A stretch of 14,221 nucleotides of DNA from UBA5941 sp021824385 (GCA_027347685.1 DAIEQM010000020.1:1-14221); one strand, 5' to 3'; shown: positions 5,375-12,675, counted from the first letter of the stretch. The notes: a model not told the origin generated them from the sequence alone. Numbers and translations are program-made.

Positions 5375-7018
5375 TTATTTTTCTTCTTCAAACTTTTGGA
5401 AGAGTGCTTTGGGGTCGGTGTTTTTGATTTGAGTTAATATATCTTTCAAATGATCTGCTAATTTTCCACTGTTTGTCCATAGATCGTGACTCGTGAGCCC
5501 GTTCATTTCATAATATTTCTCTGTAGCATTTGGCGTGATGGGCTCAAGTAAGCTTGATATCACATAGGTGAGAGCAACCAATGAGGGAGCATCTTTTTTA
5601 AATGCTGCTTCGTTTTCTTTTTTAGTGGTCCAGGGTTTTTTGGTGTCAAACAATCCGTTGGCAAATTTGGCAAGTTCTTCAATTTCTTGATAGTAGTTTT
5701 TGAATTCGCTTTTAGTTAAAAATTTGATTGATTTTGAGAGTGCTTCCTCACACTTTGTAACAACTTCTGCTTCAATGTCGCCTTCCAGTTCAACACCTTT
5801 ATATAAACTTAAGGTGCGATGAATATAGTTTCCCAAGTGGCCGACCAAAAGGTCATTATTCTTTTTGAAAAAGTCACTCCATACAAAGTTGGCGTCTGAA
5901 TTTTCTGGCAAGATTGTGGTTAAGTAAAACCTCAAAGCATCTGAGCCAAATTTTTCAATAAACTCTGCAGTGTCTACAACCACTCCCCGACTTTTTGAAA
6001 ACTTTGCACCATCAAGATTTAAATATTGGTTGATGGCGGGATAATTTGGCAGATTCAAAGTGTCATCAAAAGTCATAAGTTCCCCCGGCCAAAAAATAGT
6101 GTGGAAAACTAAGTTGTCTTTGCCCATGAAGTAATAATGTTTAGCGCTTTTGTTTTTCCAAAATTCGTTTATGTCTTTATGGTGAATATCTCCCCACTCA
6201 ACTGAAGCCGAATAATAGCCAATAACCGCGTCAAACCACACATAGATACGTTTGTTTTCAGCGCCCTTCAAGTCTTTTGCAATCTCTGCAGGAATTTCTA
6301 CGCCCCAATCAAGATCGCGAGTAACTGCTCGTGCTGATAAACCTCGTTCGAGCCATTTATCGGTTTCACTTTTAACCCACTCACGCCACGCTGGACTCTC
6401 GGAATCGACATATGATTTTATTTTTTCTTGTAGTTCTTTCCATTTAATAAATAAATGATCGGTGTCTTTAAGTGCCACTGGTTTTTTATCGATTTTACTT
6501 ACAGGATCAATGAGGTTTTGATTGAGCAAACTCCCACAGTTGTCGCACTGGTCACTTCTTGATTCTTTGTATCCACACACGGGGCATGTGCCCTCTACAT
6601 AGCGATCGGGCAAAAACTTCTGCTGACTTTCTGAGTAGTATTGTGGCTCAGTCTTTATTTCCAAAAGGTTTTGTTTGTGGAACGCCAATAAAAATTCTTG
6701 TGTAATTTTTCGATGATTGTCTGTTGCGGTTTTTGTGTAAATATCAAAACTGAGGCCTAAAGCCTTAAAAAGCTCAACATTACGGGCATGATACGTTTCT
6801 ACAATTTCAGCAGGAGTAACTCCCTTTTTGTCGGCTTCAACAGTAATCGGTGTGCCAAAGCAATCCGATCCTGAAGCCATGAGAACCGGATGGCCAAGAA
6901 GCCTGAAAAATCGCGCAGTCATATCGGCCGGAAGTAAATATCCAGCAACGTGCCCCACATGGAGATTGCCGTTTACATATGGCCATGCAACACCAACGAA
7001 AATAGGTTCATTATTCAT
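5375..7018 (-). CDS. metG: Methionyl-tRNA synthetase
   Basis: This 547-aa class I aminoacyl-tRNA synthetase charges tRNA-Met with methionine in the cytoplasm. The HIGH signature is HVGH (20-23) within PYVNGNLHVGHVAG. The connective domain holds one four-cysteine zinc knuckle (C145, C148, C158, C161). The second signature is KFSKS (339-343), and the alpha-helical anticodon-binding domain occupies roughly 385-530. There is no C-terminal EMAPII-like tRNA-binding domain, so this is the short form. The ATG at 7018 is set by TACAAT ending exactly 6 nt upstream, with no Shine-Dalgarno. It is divergent from the EamA gene across 14 bp and converges on the methyltransferase gene. Confidence 0.97.
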   Translation of the reverse strand: MNNEPIFVGVAWPYVNGNLHVGHVAGYLLPADMTARFFRLLGHPVLMASGSDCFGTPITVEADKKGVTPAEIVETYHARNVELFKALGLSFDIYTKTATDNHRKITQEFLLAFHKQNLLEIKTEPQYYSESQQKFLPDRYVEGTCPVCGYKESRSDQCDNCGSLLNQNLIDPVSKIDKKPVALKDTDHLFIKWKELQEKIKSYVDSESPAWREWVKSETDKWLERGLSARAVTRDLDWGVEIPAEIAKDLKGAENKRIYVWFDAVIGYYSASVEWGDIHHKDINEFWKNKSAKHYYFMGKDNLVFHTIFWPGELMTFDDTLNLPNYPAINQYLNLDGAKFSKSRGVVVDTAEFIEKFGSDALRFYLTTILPENSDANFVWSDFFKKNNDLLVGHLGNYIHRTLSLYKGVELEGDIEAEVVTKCEEALSKSIKFLTKSEFKNYYQEIEELAKFANGLFDTKKPWTTKKENEAAFKKDAPSLVALTYVISSLLEPITPNATEKYYEMNGLTSHDLWTNSGKLADHLKDILTQIKNTDPKALFQKFEEEK

Positions 7019-7033
7019 GCCAGTATTGTATCA
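7018..7033. promoter_or_regulatory. Overlapping divergent leaderless promoters of metG and the EamA gene
   Basis: Only 14 bp (7019-7032) separate the two start codons. On the minus strand TGA-TACAAT (hexamer 7025-7030) ends 6 nt before the metG ATG. On the plus strand TGC-CAGTAT (hexamer 7021-7026) ends 6 nt before the ATG at 7033. The TG of each extended -10 falls within the other gene's start codon, and the hexamers overlap by 2 bp, so the two polymerases could not bind at the same time. CAGTAT is a weak hexamer. Confidence 0.5.
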
Positions 7034-7461
7034 TGAGATATATGTACATTTTATTTGGCCTTTTGTCTGCACTCTTTGCTTCACTCGTGACAATTTTTGG
7101 CAAAATGGGCCTCAAGCGCGTTGACCCTGTTTTTGCGACATCAATCAGAGCCGTTATTATGGCTCTCTTTTTTGTGATTGCCGTTTTTGTTCTTCAAAAG
7201 GTGCCAAAAAATGGGTTTTCAAGCCTTTCTACAACTGATTGGCTTCTAGTTATTGGTGCCGGTATTTGTGGAGCACTTTCGTGGGCTTTTTATTTTCAGG
7301 CGCTCAAAATGGGCCCAGCGACACGCGTTGCAGGGCTCGATCGCCTAAGCCTGGTGTTTATTGCCATATTCTCAGCAATTGTACTCGGAGAACATTTTTC
7401 AGTAAAAAGTGTGGTTGGCGTTCTTCTTATGGTTGGAGGCGTCTATATGCTCACCCTCTAA
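7033..7461 (+). CDS. Small EamA/DMT-family membrane transporter (single EamA domain)
   Basis: This 142-aa integral membrane protein has about five hydrophobic segments (around 3-20, 34-55, 69-90, 101-117 and 121-140). It is one EamA repeat of the drug/metabolite transporter superfamily; typical members have two repeats and ten segments, so this half-size form would need to dimerise. Recognisable features include LFASLVTIFGKMGLKRVDP near the start, SWAFYFQALKMGPATRV and LGEHFSVKSVVGVLLMVGGVYML. The substrate cannot be inferred. The ATG at 7033 is used because a -10-like hexamer lies 6 nt upstream; the ATG at 7042 is an alternative. It ends 19 bp before hisS. Confidence 0.85.
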   Translation: MRYMYILFGLLSALFASLVTIFGKMGLKRVDPVFATSIRAVIMALFFVIAVFVLQKVPKNGFSSLSTTDWLLVIGAGICGALSWAFYFQALKMGPATRVAGLDRLSLVFIAIFSAIVLGEHFSVKSVVGVLLMVGGVYMLTL

Positions 7462-7468
7462 TTTAGGC

Positions 7469-7474
7469 TATACT
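7469..7474 (+). promoter_or_regulatory. -10 element, leaderless, of hisS
   Basis: TATACT ends exactly 6 nt before the ATG at 7481. There is no Shine-Dalgarno and no clear -35. Confidence 0.55.
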
Positions 7475-7480
7475 AATGGT

Positions 7481-8710
7481 ATGGCAACCCTCAAAGGATT
7501 TCGAGACTTTTCCCAAAACCAAATGGCTCTGCGAAAAGCAGTACTCACACAAATTGTTTCGGTGTTTGAAAAATATGGTTTTACGGAATTGCAAACCCCT
7601 GCACTTGAATATCAAGAAGTGCTTCTCGGAAAGTATGGCCCTGAAGCTGAAAAGCTTATGTATCTCTTTAATGACCCCGGAGAGCGTGCAGTCGGGCTTA
7701 AATATGACCTAACTGTGCCACTTGCCCGCTATGTGTCGGATAATCGAGATCTTCCACTTCCTTTTAAGCGCTATCAAATTCAACCGGTGTATAGGGCTGA
7801 AAATACCCAAAAGGGACGCTACCGAGAATTTTTTCAATGTGACGTTGATACAGTTGGCGTAAAAACTCCGGCGTCGGATGCCGAAATACTTGCGGTTATT
7901 TCAGATTCGTTAAGTGCTTTAAAGTTCCCTGACTACACCATTCAAGTAAACTCACGTCCAGTACTTTTTGAAATTATGGAGCGAGCGAATGTAGAAAAAG
8001 ACAAATGGCTTTCGGCGATTCAATCCATTGATAAACTCGACAAAAAATCAACGGACGAAGTGCAGGGAGAACTAAATGAAAAAGGTTTTTCACAAACACA
8101 GATTGTTGAAATATTTGCGTCACTCAAAACTGCCAAACCCGATAACTACTTAATACAAGTACTCAACATGGCAGAAAAATTGGGGGCAAAAAACATTCAA
8201 TTTAACCCAGCAATTTCCAGGGGCCTCGATTATTATGATGGACCAATTTTTGAAACCATTGTGCATGAACCAAAAATTGGATCGGTGACTGGTGGCGGCC
8301 GATATGACGGACTTTTGAAAGCACTGGGCGGACCTGATCTTCCAGCCGTTGGAACAACAATTGGACTTGAGCGAATAATTGATGTGATAGAAGAACTTGG
8401 ACTTTGGAATGACATGAAACTCCAGCGAACAACCGCACTGGTAACTGTTTTTGGAGATGAATTTATGGATCAATCAATTGAAGTTACAAAACTTCTTCGT
8501 GAACATGGCACCAATGCAGAACTCTATGTAGATGGGAATGCAAAAATTGAAAAACAATTAAAATATGCCGACAAGAAAAATATTCCGTTTGTAATAATTG
8601 TTGGCGCAGATGAAATTGCTCAAAAAGTAATACGAGTAAAAAATATGGTTGAGCGAAGCGAACAAATTGTGTCTCACGAAGATTTAGCCCACGGCCACCT
8701 GCCTTTCTAA
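7481..8710 (+). CDS. hisS: Histidyl-tRNA synthetase
   Basis: This 409-aa class II synthetase charges tRNA-His. Class II motif 2 is YRAENTQKGRYREFFQCDVDTVG (104-126), preceded by LKYDLTVPLARYV. The histidine-specific loop is SRGLDYYDGPIFE (246-258), followed by GGGRYDGL (271-278) and motif 3 GTTIGLERI (291-299). Residues from about 318 to 409 form the Rossmann-like anticodon-binding domain. The motif 2 variant ending QCDVD and the YDLTVPLARY stretch resemble the archaeal/eukaryotic-type branch more than the typical E. coli-type FHQ form. The frame is open from 7409, but those codons overlap the end of the EamA gene; ATG 7481 gives the canonical N-terminus (MATLKGFRDF). Confidence 0.96.
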   Translation: MATLKGFRDFSQNQMALRKAVLTQIVSVFEKYGFTELQTPALEYQEVLLGKYGPEAEKLMYLFNDPGERAVGLKYDLTVPLARYVSDNRDLPLPFKRYQIQPVYRAENTQKGRYREFFQCDVDTVGVKTPASDAEILAVISDSLSALKFPDYTIQVNSRPVLFEIMERANVEKDKWLSAIQSIDKLDKKSTDEVQGELNEKGFSQTQIVEIFASLKTAKPDNYLIQVLNMAEKLGAKNIQFNPAISRGLDYYDGPIFETIVHEPKIGSVTGGGRYDGLLKALGGPDLPAVGTTIGLERIIDVIEELGLWNDMKLQRTTALVTVFGDEFMDQSIEVTKLLREHGTNAELYVDGNAKIEKQLKYADKKNIPFVIIVGADEIAQKVIRVKNMVERSEQIVSHEDLAHGHLPF

Positions 8711-8739
8711 CCTCATTTTATTTTGTAACGAACTCATAG

Positions 8740-8745
8740 TATACT
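8740..8745 (+). promoter_or_regulatory. -10 element of the TIM-barrel gene
   Basis: TATACT predicts a start near 8752 and a leader of about 41 nt with GAGGAGG (8781-8787) ahead of the TTG start. The -35 is poor (TTTATT-like at 17 bp). Confidence 0.5.
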
Positions 8746-8792
8746 TGTGCAGAAATCTTCTCAGGTAGTGTTTGTTTAACGAGGAGGCAATT

Positions 8793-9719
8793 TTGGTAAG
8801 TTTATTGGTACAGTGCCCGCTTACATCGAGAACGCCGTGGGGACTGTTTATGACTACCCACGAGCAAGTGGAAATGGCAAAACGAATGAATGCGGATGGA
8901 ATTGATTGGTGGCCATATCGGATACCACTTACTGAGCTGATGCTCGGGACAATTCTTACGGATGACCTTCCCCATATTCGATCCTGCCATATGAGTTTTC
9001 GAGGGGAAACCGTAACATCGACTCTTGGCGCATTACTCAAGTTACATATAAGAGAAGCTGCGTTCGGGGCCGCAATTATGGGTTTGATGCCCTACTATTA
9101 CCGAAGTTTTAGTACGCTCGTGAAGCTCAATAGCCTCATGAAGCACCCGATTCCTTCGGTTATATACCCTCACCGCTGGTGGGAAGGGCACACGGTTTAC
9201 CCGAACTTTAACAAACTGGCGGAGCCGCTGGTACAACCGTCAAACGAGATGGTTGAGCACTGGGGCGTGAACACTTTGGAAAACTTTGTATCGTATGCGA
9301 ATATATATGGAGTGAAGTTTTGTCTGGACTTGTTCCATATGAATTTCATAAAAAAACCAGACGGTATTAATGCACTTGCCGGTTGGGAAGAAATGTTGGG
9401 CGCACTCATGCCACACACCAAGCTCATTCATCTAGGCGCAGGGAGGCCTGACTTTCTGAAAGAGCAAAACGATGCGGGAATTGATAGTATGATGTGGCTT
9501 AAGGACTTAATTCAGCCATATCCACGAAGCAGAATTTGGGACATGCTGTGGTGGATAAAGTCTCATGGCTATGGGCATATTCCCATTGTTCTCGAGATCC
9601 CCTCGAGCGGAATTTACGAAATGAGCCCTTCTAAGGCTCAATCGAGATTTCTCTCAAAAGCCGAATATGAGCAAATCATGAGGAAGATCATTCAGAACAT
9701 TCGGCAGTTTATGTCTTAG
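8793..9719 (+). CDS. Xylose isomerase-like TIM-barrel protein (sugar isomerase/endonuclease IV fold, tentative)
   Basis: This is a 308-aa soluble protein. Its pattern suits the xylose isomerase-like TIM barrel: MNADGIDWWPYR (32-43) where the first barrel acidic strand is expected, FCLDLFHMNF (176-185, with D179 and H182), KLIHLGAGRPDF (210-221, with H213), and PIVLEIPSSGIYEM (264-277, with E268). These are the usual positions of metal-binding Asp, His and Glu in this fold. The substrate and reaction are unknown. The start is taken as TTG 8793 because GAGGAGG lies 5 nt upstream; the frame opens at TTG 8772, which would put the Shine-Dalgarno inside the gene, and the first ATG is 8850. It ends in a strong terminator and stands alone. 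Fold assignment is inferred from short motifs only. Confidence 0.6.
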   Translation: MVSLLVQCPLTSRTPWGLFMTTHEQVEMAKRMNADGIDWWPYRIPLTELMLGTILTDDLPHIRSCHMSFRGETVTSTLGALLKLHIREAAFGAAIMGLMPYYYRSFSTLVKLNSLMKHPIPSVIYPHRWWEGHTVYPNFNKLAEPLVQPSNEMVEHWGVNTLENFVSYANIYGVKFCLDLFHMNFIKKPDGINALAGWEEMLGALMPHTKLIHLGAGRPDFLKEQNDAGIDSMMWLKDLIQPYPRSRIWDMLWWIKSHGYGHIPIVLEIPSSGIYEMSPSKAQSRFLSKAEYEQIMRKIIQNIRQFMS

Positions 9720-9734
9720 TCTGCAACTGATAGC

Positions 9735-9767
9735 AAGGGCGACACTCTGTCGCCCTTTATTTGTTTC
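9735..9767 (+). terminator. Rho-independent terminator after the TIM-barrel gene
   Basis: AAGGGCGACA (9735-9744) pairs with TGTCGCCCTT (9748-9757) around a CTC loop and is followed by TATTTGTTT. Confidence 0.9.
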
Positions 9768-9796
9768 AAAATATTAAAAAATCACCGAAAAACAAA

Positions 9797-9825
9797 TTGA
9801 CTTAATTATAGGTGAGTGTTAGTAT
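9797..9825 (+). promoter_or_regulatory. Sigma70-like promoter of the 95-aa gene
   Basis: TTGACT (9797-9802), a 17-bp spacer, and TAGTAT (9820-9825) preceded by TGT. The predicted start is near 9832, giving a leader of about 45 nt with GGAGGT (9866-9871). Confidence 0.65.
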
Positions 9826-9829
9826 TGGC

Positions 9830-9849
9830 CTGATGGAATATTCCATCAG
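9830..9849. promoter_or_regulatory. 20-bp perfect palindrome at the transcription start of the 95-aa gene
   Basis: CTGATGGAATATTCCATCAG is identical to its own reverse complement, with no central loop. It begins 4 bp after the -10 and covers the predicted +1. A loop-less palindrome at this position fits a dimeric repressor operator better than an RNA hairpin. The binding protein is unknown. Confidence 0.65.
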
Positions 9850-9876
9850 CACATTTTAGGGTTCTGGAGGTATCTT

Positions 9877-10164
9877 ATGACAGACCCAAAAGATAAAGAT
9901 GGTGAAAAAGAGTCTGGATCTGGTTGGGATTGGTTGTTTGGTGGGCCACCTGATAATATGAAGGAAGGCCAAGTGATGGAGCGTTCGGGATCGATTGGTG
10001 GCGGTATTCAGCAGGAATATACAAGCGTACCGACCAATGACGGCGATACCATGACGGTTGGTAAAACGTCTGAAAAATACGGAGACGATTACCACGAAAA
10101 AGGCCATGTCACTCAACACGGCAAAGACAGCGATTGGAACAACCATTACGATTCGAAAAAATAA
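9877..10164 (+). CDS. Small hydrophilic hypothetical protein (95 aa)
   Basis: This highly polar 95-aa protein is rich in Gly, Asp, Lys and Ser, with no cysteine, signal peptide or membrane segment. It has an aromatic patch SGWDWLFGGPP (residues 15-25), a Gly-rich middle (SIGGGIQQEY), and a charged C-terminal half with several His residues (YHEKGHVTQHGKDSDW). Much of it is probably disordered. GGAGGT 5 nt upstream fixes the ATG. It has its own promoter with a palindrome at +1 and a strong terminator, so it is a tightly delimited, probably regulated, single-gene unit. I do not recognise the family. Confidence 0.75.
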   Translation: MTDPKDKDGEKESGSGWDWLFGGPPDNMKEGQVMERSGSIGGGIQQEYTSVPTNDGDTMTVGKTSEKYGDDYHEKGHVTQHGKDSDWNNHYDSKK

Positions 10165-10185
10165 CACCATCTAGTGCTTTTATGA

Positions 10186-10217
10186 GGGGCGTTCTATTTT
10201 GAACGCCCCAACTTTTC
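10186..10217 (+). terminator. Rho-independent terminator after the 95-aa gene
   Basis: GGGGCGTTC (10186-10194) pairs with GAACGCCCC (10201-10209) around TATTTT, followed by AACTTTTC. It ends 3 bases before the next start codon. Confidence 0.85.
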
Positions 10218-10220
10218 TCA

Positions 10221-10580
10221 ATGGCAAAACTTACTAATTATATTACTAATGCACTCCGTGTTAGCCCTGGGAAGAACAACAATACCTCTACACCACTGAG
10301 GAGAATGACCCTTCTGCTTTTATATGACTATTTTGTAAAAAAAGATCTTTCTTATGAGGACTTCGTAAATCTTGGTGTCAATTTTTTTAAACTTCAATAT
10401 TTTACAAGAAACTTAATACAGGATGATCCTGAATTATTTTCGATAGGTGATTCACTGTTGGATTTAAAAAACCAGAAAAATACCAATATTGCTAAGGAGA
10501 GAATTGAGAACTACTTATTTAAAAATAAGGAAGAAACTGAAAAGTATATTGATGTACTTTTGAAGTACAAAGAAGATTAA
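10221..10580 (+). CDS. Hypothetical helical protein (119 aa)
   Basis: This 119-aa soluble protein is predominantly helical by eye (TLLLLYDYFVKKDLSYEDFVNLGVNFFKLQYFTRNLI; then charged NIAKERIENYLFKNKEETEKYIDVLLKYKED). There is no signal peptide, cysteine cluster or catalytic motif. The ATG at 10221 follows the preceding terminator by 3 bases, leaving no visible promoter or Shine-Dalgarno. Either its promoter is hidden within the hairpin or the true start is later (ATG 10305 has GAGGAG but with spacing too short). It converges on pyrD. I do not recognise the family. Confidence 0.6.
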   Translation: MAKLTNYITNALRVSPGKNNNTSTPLRRMTLLLLYDYFVKKDLSYEDFVNLGVNFFKLQYFTRNLIQDDPELFSIGDSLLDLKNQKNTNIAKERIENYLFKNKEETEKYIDVLLKYKED

Positions 10581-10583
10581 GAT

Positions 10584-10610
10584 GCTTCACATTGAAGCGG
10601 TTATTTGTTT
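10584..10610 (+). terminator. Short hairpin between the convergent 119-aa gene and pyrD
   Basis: GCTTCA (10584-10589) and TGAAGC (10593-10598) pair around CAT, then GGTTATTTGTTT follows. It is a plausible weak terminator for the plus-strand gene and lies just inside the end region of pyrD. Confidence 0.45.
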
Positions 10611-11704
10611 AACGTGCCCACTGCTTCACTAATATTTTGATATCCGTCTTTTTCAAGAAGTTTTACGAGTCCTCTATTTATTTCACCAATAAGCTGGGGA
10701 CCTTCAAAAACCATTCCTGTAATGATTTGTACAAGGGACGCTCCTAATTTTATTTTGTGATATGCATCGTCAGCACTAAATACTCCTCCACAGCCAACCA
10801 CAACAAGTTTTTTGTGATATTTTTTGTAGGTAAATGCAATGAGTCGGTTTGATTGCTTCCACGTGGGCTTTCCACTAAAGTTACCCTTCCCTATTTTTGT
10901 AAGTTCATCCTTGTTGAGAGCCGGATTTGTTCTATCTTTAGCAAGGTTTCCAAAAATAACTCCTACGACGTTGTGTTTTACAATCACCTTAAGCAGTTCA
11001 TCTGCTTCGTGATCGGTGAGCTCAATAGGCATTTTAATAAATACTGGTTTTTTGAGAGAGAGTTTATCGAGTTGAACAAGCAATCGCTCGAGTTTCTTTG
11101 GTGTAGTAAAAGGTTCTCCTCCAAACGCATTGGGACAACTAATGTTTATTTCATAATAAGTTCCAAGCCCTGATCTATCAAAAAGTTCAGCAGTTTTTAT
11201 ATAATCTTCAACCCCTGTTTTGTCAGTGTTAGTTTTTTCACTATTTGTTTTGGCAATACTAATTCCGAGAGGGATCTCGATTGGCATGCCTTTTAGTTTT
11301 CGTATAATTTTTTTCGCACCCGTACTTTTGAGCCCTTTGTTTACCAACAATGACTTAGACTTTGGAAGTCTTCCCAGTCTCGGTTTTGCATTCCCCTCAT
11401 ACGAGCCATACGTTACGGACCCGATGGTATGAAAACCAAAACCAACGTACGGTAGTATTTGAATAAGTTTTCCTTCGTAATCAAATCCTGCTGCCAATCC
11501 AATTGGGTTGGGGAATACCACACCTGCAATTTCCTGACGAAGTGCCGTTTTGTTTTTGTAGAAGAAAAAGTATGCTGTTAAAAAGCGGGTGATAGAAAAT
11601 TTGCCCAAAAGTTCTCCAAATGAAGTGACTGAGTCGTGAATTGTTTCGGCATCAAACAGAAAAAACACCGGTTTGATAAATTGAACATACAATGCATGTA
11701 TCAC
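10601..11704 (-). CDS. pyrD: Dihydroorotate dehydrogenase, class 2-like with catalytic Cys
   Basis: This 367-aa flavoprotein oxidises dihydroorotate to orotate in pyrimidine synthesis. The N-terminus (about 1-55: LYVQFIKPVFFLFDAETIHDSVTSF...) is the helical extension of membrane-associated, quinone-linked class 2 enzymes. The FMN barrel follows: NPIGLAAGFDYEGK (66-79), FHTIGSVTYGSYEGNAKPRL (91-110), EINISCPN (185-192), FIKMP (222-226), VVGVIFGNLAKDR (246-258), VVVGCGGVFSADDAY (301-315). The catalytic-base position in NISCPN is Cys190, whereas class 2 enzymes usually have Ser and class 1 enzymes Cys. The start is a GTG, placed by TATAAT 9 nt upstream. No other pyrimidine gene lies nearby. Confidence 0.93.
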   Translation of the reverse strand: MIHALYVQFIKPVFFLFDAETIHDSVTSFGELLGKFSITRFLTAYFFFYKNKTALRQEIAGVVFPNPIGLAAGFDYEGKLIQILPYVGFGFHTIGSVTYGSYEGNAKPRLGRLPKSKSLLVNKGLKSTGAKKIIRKLKGMPIEIPLGISIAKTNSEKTNTDKTGVEDYIKTAELFDRSGLGTYYEINISCPNAFGGEPFTTPKKLERLLVQLDKLSLKKPVFIKMPIELTDHEADELLKVIVKHNVVGVIFGNLAKDRTNPALNKDELTKIGKGNFSGKPTWKQSNRLIAFTYKKYHKKLVVVGCGGVFSADDAYHKIKLGASLVQIITGMVFEGPQLIGEINRGLVKLLEKDGYQNISEAVGTLNK

Positions 11705-11713
11705 GATACACCG

Positions 11714-11719
11714 ATTATA
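11714..11719 (-). promoter_or_regulatory. -10 element of pyrD
   Basis: Minus strand TATAAT lies 3 bp after the upstream kinase stop codon. The predicted start leaves a leader of about 3 nt before the GTG at 11704. Confidence 0.5.
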
Positions 11720-11722
11720 CTC

Positions 11723-12664
11723 TTACATTTGCTTTGTGGGGAGTTCAAACCAAAATGTACTGCCATTGTTTTCTTTGGAGATAACACCAATCGTGCCGCC
11801 GTATTTTTCAATTAAGAGCTTACTTATATAGAGCCCCAAACCGGTTCCGATTGTTTTTCCTACTTTTGCCTCAACTCGATAAAACTTTTGGAAGAGTTTC
11901 TTTTGTTCTTCTTTAGATATTCCAGATCCGGTGTCGATTACTTCTAGTCGAACTTTGTCTGCAGAAGGATTGGTTATGCGTATAGTTACAGATCCTTTTT
12001 CAGTATATTTAATGGCATTACTTACAAAATTAACCAGTACCTCGTGCAACTTGTCACCGTCTGAGAAAACAAGATCGTTTACGGTATTGGCCATTTCTAC
12101 ACCAAAATGTAACGCTTTTCGCTCAGCCTCAACCTGAAATTCACTGTATACCCCATGCGCAGTATGCCCAATGTGAACATCTTCGTCTTGGTAAAACATA
12201 CGATTTTCTTCAATACGACTTACGTTCAACATATTGTTCACGAGCCGGATCATACGCTCTGTGGAAACTGCAGAGTCCACCAAAAAGCCTTTTGCTTCAG
12301 GTGAAATAACTCCAGCATCTCCCCCGATTACCATAGAAAGAAATCCTTTGATTGCGGTAAGCGGTGCACGAAGCTCATGAGCAGCCATATTGATAAACTC
12401 ATCTTTTTTGGAATCAAGTTCCTCAAGCTGTTTTTGCAAAAGAGTAATATTTTTTCGCTGAGTGGTTTCGTGGTGAAGATTTTGAATAAACAATCCAACC
12501 AACGAGCTGTTTAACAGAATAAGCAATATATCGCCAGCGAAAGAATTCAAAAAATGGGGATCGAGAAAAACCTTAGTAGCAAGAAGTACGGTAATGACTA
12601 ATAAAATGAGAACGATTAAAACTGTTTTTGCACGGGAAGACTTGGGAGGGGCATAAGCAGGCAT
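11723..12664 (-). CDS. Membrane-bound sensor histidine kinase (two TM, HisKA-HATPase)
   Basis: This 313-aa sensor kinase has two transmembrane helices (about 13-33 and 44-62) joined by only about ten residues, so it has almost no extracellular sensor and probably senses within the membrane or through a partner. A coiled-coil linker (about 66-88) leads to the HisKA domain with phosphoacceptor His96 in HELRAPLTAIKG. The ATP-binding domain has the N box NFVSNAIKYT (N216), G1 DTGSG (244-248), the F box FQKFYR, and G2 GTGLG (273-277), all intact. It starts 8 bp after the GAF kinase gene on the same strand. TAAAAT, which includes that gene's stop codon, lies 5 nt before the ATG and may be an internal promoter. 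No response regulator is in the window. Confidence 0.93.
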   Translation of the reverse strand: MPAYAPPKSSRAKTVLIVLILLVITVLLATKVFLDPHFLNSFAGDILLILLNSSLVGLFIQNLHHETTQRKNITLLQKQLEELDSKKDEFINMAAHELRAPLTAIKGFLSMVIGGDAGVISPEAKGFLVDSAVSTERMIRLVNNMLNVSRIEENRMFYQDEDVHIGHTAHGVYSEFQVEAERKALHFGVEMANTVNDLVFSDGDKLHEVLVNFVSNAIKYTEKGSVTIRITNPSADKVRLEVIDTGSGISKEEQKKLFQKFYRVEAKVGKTIGTGLGLYISKLLIEKYGGTIGVISKENNGSTFWFELPTKQM

Positions 12665-12669
12665 ACCTT

Positions 12670-12675
12670 ATTTTA
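12670..12675 (-). promoter_or_regulatory. Possible internal -10 between the two kinase genes
   Basis: Minus strand TAAAAT starts with the TAA stop of the GAF kinase and ends 5 nt before the ATG of the membrane kinase. AAGGT directly before the ATG is too close to serve as a Shine-Dalgarno. Confidence 0.3.

Noticed and set aside
7409..7480. Upstream extension of hisS
   Set aside because: It overlaps the EamA gene in another frame, and the canonical HisRS N-terminus starts at 7481.
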